Below, one piece after another: positions 6,753 to 9,467 of a stretch of DNA of 9,467 bases (its first letter is position 1; each line of letters opens with the position of its first letter). The stretch covers positions 1 to 9,467 of the forward strand of contig CAKSEF010000058.1 in NCBI GenBank assembly GCA_934446465.1. Direction: 5' to 3'. The DNA comes from an uncultured Oscillospiraceae bacterium. GTDB lineage: Bacteria; Bacillota; Clostridia; Oscillospirales; JAAYXM01. The position numbers were made by a program, and so were the translations under genes. The notes under the pieces were generated by a model that was given only the letters and a program-made list of their open reading frames with translations, searched no databases and had not been told where the DNA came from.

Positions 6753-6800
6753 ATTTTACAGCGCTTATTAAAATCCGAAGAATATTCGCTGGCAATTTTA

Positions 6801-6830
6801 TCGACAAAGCTCTGCATTCAGTGTTATAAT
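6801..6830 (+). promoter_or_regulatory. Strong-looking promoter antisense to the cupin gene, no plus-strand gene found
   Basis: TCGACA (6801-6806, 5 of 6 to consensus) lies 18 bp before a perfect TATAAT (6825-6830), which has the TG extension at 6822-6823. Transcription would start near 6837 and run into the 3' end of the minus-strand cupin gene. No plus-strand reading frame with a ribosome site follows; the only nearby ATG (6854) gives 19 codons with no ribosome site. It may drive an antisense or small RNA, or be a chance match in AT-rich spacer. The rest of the spacer, 6753-6862, holds nothing else I can support. Confidence 0.4.
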
Positions 6831-6862
6831 CCACTTATAAAAGTTATCAATATATGTTGTTG

Positions 6863-7207
6863 CTACGGAAGAATAATTGCATATATAACAAGCGGTTCGG
6901 TCGTTTTGTTTGATATTGAATGGGTATCGCCGTTTGTTGTCCATATTGCATCGCCCGGATAAAGCTCGCAGGCACAATCGTTATCGGTAACCGTTCCCTT
7001 CCCGCTCTGGACGATATACATTTCGCCCTCTTCATTGTGCTGGTGAACGCCGATTGATTCTCCCGGCATAAGCGTAACCTCGGCAAACATTTTCGCCTTT
7101 CCCGAAAGCTCCTCGCTTTCAAATACGTGCGAAAATGCGAGTGCGCCGTTGCCGCCCTTCAGATTTTCGCGTACTTCCGTTCTTCTGTCCTCACGTTTTT
7201 TTATCAT
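6863..7207 (-). CDS. Small cupin-domain protein
   Basis: A 114-residue single-domain cupin of the conserved-barrel type. Motif 1 is perfect: G49-x5-H55-x-H57-x4-E62-x6-G69 (within PGESIGVHQHNEEGEMYIVQSG). Motif 2 is G85-x5-T91-x-G93-x2-H96-x3-N100, complete except that threonine replaces the usual proline. H55, H57, E62 and H96 form the standard metal-binding set, so it should bind a divalent metal. The substrate is unknown; members of this size include small sugar-binding, isomerase-like and regulatory cupins. ATG 7207 is preferred because TAGGG (7220-7216) is 8 nt upstream and related proteins start MIKK-like. ATG 7213, which overlaps the upstream gene's stop as TGATG, would add two residues. 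It is the second gene of a minus-strand operon with the TPR/propeller gene, so translational coupling is likely. Confidence 0.88.
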   Translation of the reverse strand: MIKKREDRRTEVRENLKGGNGALAFSHVFESEELSGKAKMFAEVTLMPGESIGVHQHNEEGEMYIVQSGKGTVTDNDCACELYPGDAIWTTNGDTHSISNKTTEPLVIYAIILP

Positions 7208-7212
7208 ATTCA

Positions 7213-8508
7213 TCACCCTACGAGCTCACGCGATGAGCCGTCCTTTCTTATCTTATATACTTTATTTCCGTCGTTTTTACTGAAGTAATATACATATTCG
7301 CCGTCAATTCCGAACGATTTCGCACCGTCAGACGTTATTTTCGCATTCTCCGAGCCGTCTGTTTTTACTTTATAGATACAGTCTCCGTCATCAATATTAA
7401 TGTAATATATATATCCGCCGTCGGAATTAAGATATGCCGAACGCGAGTTGTTCAGGGCTTTGTCCGTCAACCCGTCTGCATTTATCCTTTGAATATTCAA
7501 CTGCTCGTTTCCGTCGCGGAAAAATACCGAATCTCCGCTGCCTATGACAAAGTATGCGGGATTGTTTGTGAGCATCTTCTCATTTCCGCCGCCGAGCGAC
7601 ATTTCGTACACTTCATTTTCGCTGTTTTTATCACTTATAAAGAGCGATGTTCCGTATGAATATAAAATACTGCTCGATTTATCGGAGAGCTTCTTCATAT
7701 CCGACCCGTCAAGCTTTATGCTGTACGGACGGCACTCATCGTTCCAATTCATGAAGTATGCACGGCTGCCGAGGACAATCAGGTTTGTAGCCATGACGTT
7801 TTTAACCTTTTCCTTTCCGCTTCCGTCCTTCTTTATTTTAAATATTGCGTAGCCGCTTGACTTATCTACAAAATATATGTACTCTCCCGATATATTTATA
7901 CTTTGTATATCGCCTCCGCAGAGCTGTGTCTTGCGCCCACCGTAAATTTTGCACAGCGCGTTTCCGCTTGATGCGTCGCAGATATACACAGAGTCTTTGT
8001 CAAAAGCAAATGCGCCTCCGGACGTGAGGTTTCCCATTGTGTTTCCCGCCCCGACATTAAGCTCCGAGCGTCTGTCATATGCAGACTCAAGAAGTTCATT
8101 TCTCAGTTCCGCGTCATGGATGTTTTCTATATACGCAAGCGCGTCAGCCGCGTTTCCGCTTTCACGGTATATCTGCATAAGCCGTGTATACAGTCCCATG
8201 TCATTTTCTTTTGACGCACTGATTGCATTTTTCAGCGTATCTGCCGCTTTGTCATACTCTTTCTTTGACGAGTATATTCCCGCAAGTCCGAGCGCGGCGT
8301 TCTTGTTCGCGCTGTCCTCGCTCAATATGCTCTTATATGTATTCTCGGCCTTTTTGGTTTTCCCGCTTCCGACCAAGCTCTCCGCCGCGCTTTCGCGCTC
8401 GGAAACGCTTCCCGTTGCCGGCAAATTGCCGATAACCGAAACGGCGCATATTATTCCCGCAATGAGAATTACCGCGGCAGCAGATATGATGATGATTTTC
8501 TTTTTCAA
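7213..8508 (-). CDS. Membrane-anchored TPR plus DUF5050-like beta-propeller protein
   Basis: A 431-residue protein. Residues about 5-27 form one hydrophobic helix after KKK, fitting a signal anchor with the rest outside the cell; there is no proper lipobox (AGIIC lacks a small residue before the Cys). Residues about 38-150 are TPR-like helical repeats (AENTYKSILSEDSANKNAALGLAGIYSSKK...). From about 165 to the end is a beta-propeller of the DUF5050/TolB-like kind, with repeated blade units such as YIYFVDKSSGYAIFKIKKDGS, YIYYINIDDGDCIYKVKTDGS and YVYYFSKNDGNKVYKIRKDGS. The domains suggest an extracytoplasmic protein-binding or scaffold role; no enzyme motif is seen. The start is TTG 8508-8506, supported by AAGGAG (8523-8518) 9 nt upstream and by the helix beginning directly after it. 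The stop overlaps the cupin start region. Confidence 0.85.
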   Translation of the reverse strand: MKKKIIIISAAAVILIAGIICAVSVIGNLPATGSVSERESAAESLVGSGKTKKAENTYKSILSEDSANKNAALGLAGIYSSKKEYDKAADTLKNAISASKENDMGLYTRLMQIYRESGNAADALAYIENIHDAELRNELLESAYDRRSELNVGAGNTMGNLTSGGAFAFDKDSVYICDASSGNALCKIYGGRKTQLCGGDIQSINISGEYIYFVDKSSGYAIFKIKKDGSGKEKVKNVMATNLIVLGSRAYFMNWNDECRPYSIKLDGSDMKKLSDKSSSILYSYGTSLFISDKNSENEVYEMSLGGGNEKMLTNNPAYFVIGSGDSVFFRDGNEQLNIQRINADGLTDKALNNSRSAYLNSDGGYIYYINIDDGDCIYKVKTDGSENAKITSDGAKSFGIDGEYVYYFSKNDGNKVYKIRKDGSSRELVG

Positions 8509-8549
8509 TGATTACCGCTCCTTCCATGGAATTAAAAATCTCACAAAGT

Positions 8550-8578
8550 ATTTTACAACATATTATGCGTTAAGTCCA
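8550..8578 (-). promoter_or_regulatory. Possible promoter of the TPR/propeller-cupin operon
   Basis: Read on the minus strand, TAAAAT (8555-8550) lies 17 bp from a poor -35, TGGACT (8578-8573). The start point would be near 8543, giving a leader of about 35 nt that contains AAGGAG. The match is weak, but the position between divergent genes is right. Confidence 0.4.
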
Positions 8579-8596
8579 GCAAATAATTTTTCGCCA

Positions 8597-8624
8597 TTGA
8601 AAAAAATCGTTTTTATGGTAAAAT
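8597..8624 (+). promoter_or_regulatory. Promoter of the DUF4364 gene
   Basis: TTGAAA (8597-8602) lies 16 bp before TAAAAT (8619-8624), which carries the TG extension at 8616-8617. Transcription should begin near 8631, leaving a very short leader of about 16 nt with GAGGTGAT (8633-8640) as ribosome site. Confidence 0.75.
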
Positions 8625-8646
8625 ATTTTTGCGAGGTGATTTAACA

Positions 8647-9192
8647 ATGGAAGAAAGACTTGGTTTTGTACGCTCTGAGCTTGAAATTAAAACTCTCACG
8701 CTCTATGTTTTAAACTACGCAAAAATTCCCGTTACTTTTGACGAGCTTTTGCTTATGGCATTTGTTGACGATGCAATAGACTACTTTGATTTTTCGCAGT
8801 ATCTTGCGCAGATGGTCGATTCAGGCCATGTTTCCGTGTGCGATGACACGGGAAGCTCGCGCTATTCAATAACCGCAAAGGGCGTCCGCGATTTGAACGC
8901 CTGCCGAAGCTCTGTCCCTCACTCTGTCCTGCGTAAGGCGGAAAAGGCGGCAGATAAGGTAATAGAGGATATTAAAAGACACGATTTTGTTGAGGTCAGC
9001 ACATTCAGCGACGGAAACAGACACACCGCCGCCGGCAAACTCAAAGATGAAAACGGGGAGCTTTTCTCGTTTTCTATGACTGCGTCATCTGCCGAGAGTG
9101 CAAAGAGCCTCACTGCCAATTTTTATCGACATGCCGAACGAATATATAATGAGTTCCTAAAGGCGATGCTTGATACCTCAGATGACAAATAA
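8647..9192 (+). CDS. DUF4364 family protein (winged-helix-like N-terminus)
   Basis: A 181-residue cytoplasmic protein matching the Clostridia-associated DUF4364 family in length and layout. The N-terminal half (about 12-90) reads like a winged helix: LEIKTLTLYVLNYAKIPVTFDELLLM, then YFDFSQYLAQMVDSGHVSV, then a wing SSRYSITAKGVRDL. The C-terminal half (about 100-175) is a beta-rich domain ending in a helix (FYRHAERIYNEFLKAML). The function of the family is not established; a DNA-binding role is plausible from the fold but no DNA target is known. ATG 8647 is chosen because GAGGTG (8633-8638) is 8 nt upstream; the in-frame TTG at 8629 lies before the predicted transcript start. It stands alone behind its own promoter, divergent from the TPR/propeller operon. 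No terminator hairpin is visible in the 114-bp spacer after it. Confidence 0.85.
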   Translation: MEERLGFVRSELEIKTLTLYVLNYAKIPVTFDELLLMAFVDDAIDYFDFSQYLAQMVDSGHVSVCDDTGSSRYSITAKGVRDLNACRSSVPHSVLRKAEKAADKVIEDIKRHDFVEVSTFSDGNRHTAAGKLKDENGELFSFSMTASSAESAKSLTANFYRHAERIYNEFLKAMLDTSDDK

Positions 9193-9306
9193 ACGTCCGT
9201 TATAACCCATTCGCCAAAAACGCAAATACTCATATTCGGCTGTCTGTATTTTCAATGTGCTTTTTATATTAGTAATCAATATAAAAAACTTTAGGAGGCA
9301 ACGAAT

Positions 9307-9467
9307 ATGAGTAATTTTTTAGTCGGATGGTCGGAAATCAGCATCACTCCCGAGAAAAGAATTGCCCTCAAGGGTCAGTTTTTTGAAAGAATCTCGGAGT
9401 ATGTCGAAACCCCTGTAACCGCAACCGCAATGGCTGTCGAATCGGCAGGTGAGCAGATGATAATCTG
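9307..9467 (+). CDS. Ceramidase-like protein (neutral/alkaline non-lysosomal ceramidase N-terminal domain), partial
   Basis: The first 53 codons are present; the gene runs off the right edge. The protein begins MSNFLVGWSEISITPEKRI and continues LKGQFFERISEYVETPVTATAMAVES. The order VGW-x-ITP, then G-Q-F-x-R-x-S, then PVTATA is the opening of the ceramidase-like hydrolases common in Clostridia and Bacteroidetes, whose N-terminal domain holds the active-site zinc. The zinc ligands lie beyond the window, so activity cannot be judged. No signal peptide is present, suggesting a cytoplasmic protein and arguing against a secreted lipid-degrading enzyme. AGGAGG (9293-9298) is 8 nt before ATG 9307. 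The 114-bp spacer upstream holds AT-rich -10-like words (TATATT 9265-9270, TATAAA 9280-9285) without a convincing -35 box. Confidence 0.75.
   Translation, partial: MSNFLVGWSEISITPEKRIALKGQFFERISEYVETPVTATAMAVESAGEQMII

Noticed and set aside
6759..6791. Hairpin CAGCG/CGCTG as terminator of the cupin operon
   Set aside because: The stem is interrupted by mismatches, the loop is long, and the minus-strand sequence after it is A-rich rather than a U tract.
6723..6962. Plus-strand 79-codon reading frame downstream of hydA
   Set aside because: It starts inside the hyd terminator stem and lacks a ribosome site. It overlaps the cupin gene antisense and resembles no known protein.
8420..8508. Lipoprotein signal in the TPR/propeller protein
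   Set aside because: The only cysteine near the hydrophobic helix is in AGIIC, with isoleucine at -1 instead of Gly or Ala, so a plain signal anchor fits better.
1..9467. Mobile elements, CRISPR array, tRNA or rRNA genes, prophage
   Set aside because: Scanning both strands gave no transposase or integrase, no regular repeat-spacer pattern, and no tRNA-like or rRNA-like sequence.

Overview
The window looks like chromosome of an anaerobic, fermentative Clostridia-type Bacillota, possibly a gut Oscillospirales-like lineage. The evidence is a trimeric [FeFe]-hydrogenase operon, the Clostridia-associated families DUF4364 and DUF4173, a YoaS/YozG-like membrane-protein/regulator pair, strong AGGAGG-type ribosome sites, extended -10 promoters, intrinsic terminators with U tracts, and GTG and TTG starts. 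GC is moderate (mid-40s % by eye). I see no insertion sequence, phage gene, tRNA, rRNA or CRISPR array. No gap between genes exceeds about 160 bases.

Left part (1-2533). The first 83 residues of a TetM/EF-G-type translational GTPase run off the left edge on the minus strand. A divergent promoter region of about 150 bp separates it from a plus-strand operon of three genes: a DUF2975 four-helix membrane protein, a short Cro/CI-type HTH regulator (start GTG 893), and a DUF4173 polytopic membrane protein. This operon has a perfect-consensus promoter (TTGACA, 17 bp, TATAAT). Between the two divergent promoters sits a cluster of three CGATAA half-sites that looks like an operator. A perfect 17-bp stem terminator closes the operon.

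Centre (2534-6752). A compact hydC-hydB-hydA operon encodes a trimeric, probably electron-bifurcating/confurcating [FeFe]-hydrogenase. HydC is a NuoE-like [2Fe-2S] subunit. HydB is a NuoF-like FMN/NAD(H) subunit with an N-terminal [2Fe-2S] domain and a C-terminal 2x[4Fe-4S] ferredoxin. HydA is the H-cluster catalytic subunit with an N-terminal iron-sulfur relay. Together they are expected to couple NADH and reduced ferredoxin oxidation to H2 formation, or the reverse. All cluster ligands I checked are present. The operon starts at an extended -10 promoter inside an inverted repeat and ends in a strong intrinsic terminator. The hydEFG maturases are not in the window.

Right part (6753-9467). 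Two minus-strand genes are coupled by a TGATG overlap: a membrane-anchored TPR plus DUF5050-like beta-propeller protein (TTG start) and a small metal-binding cupin. A good promoter on the plus strand (6801-6830) points antisense into the cupin gene with no evident plus-strand gene to serve. Divergent from the TPR gene is a DUF4364 winged-helix-like protein with its own short-leader promoter. The window ends in the first 53 codons of a ceramidase-like (neutral/alkaline non-lysosomal ceramidase N-terminal domain) protein.

Most of the window is ordinary, well-conserved Clostridia gene content. The least-explained parts are the CGATAA cluster upstream of the membrane-protein/HTH operon, the orphan antisense promoter, and the propeller-cupin pair.
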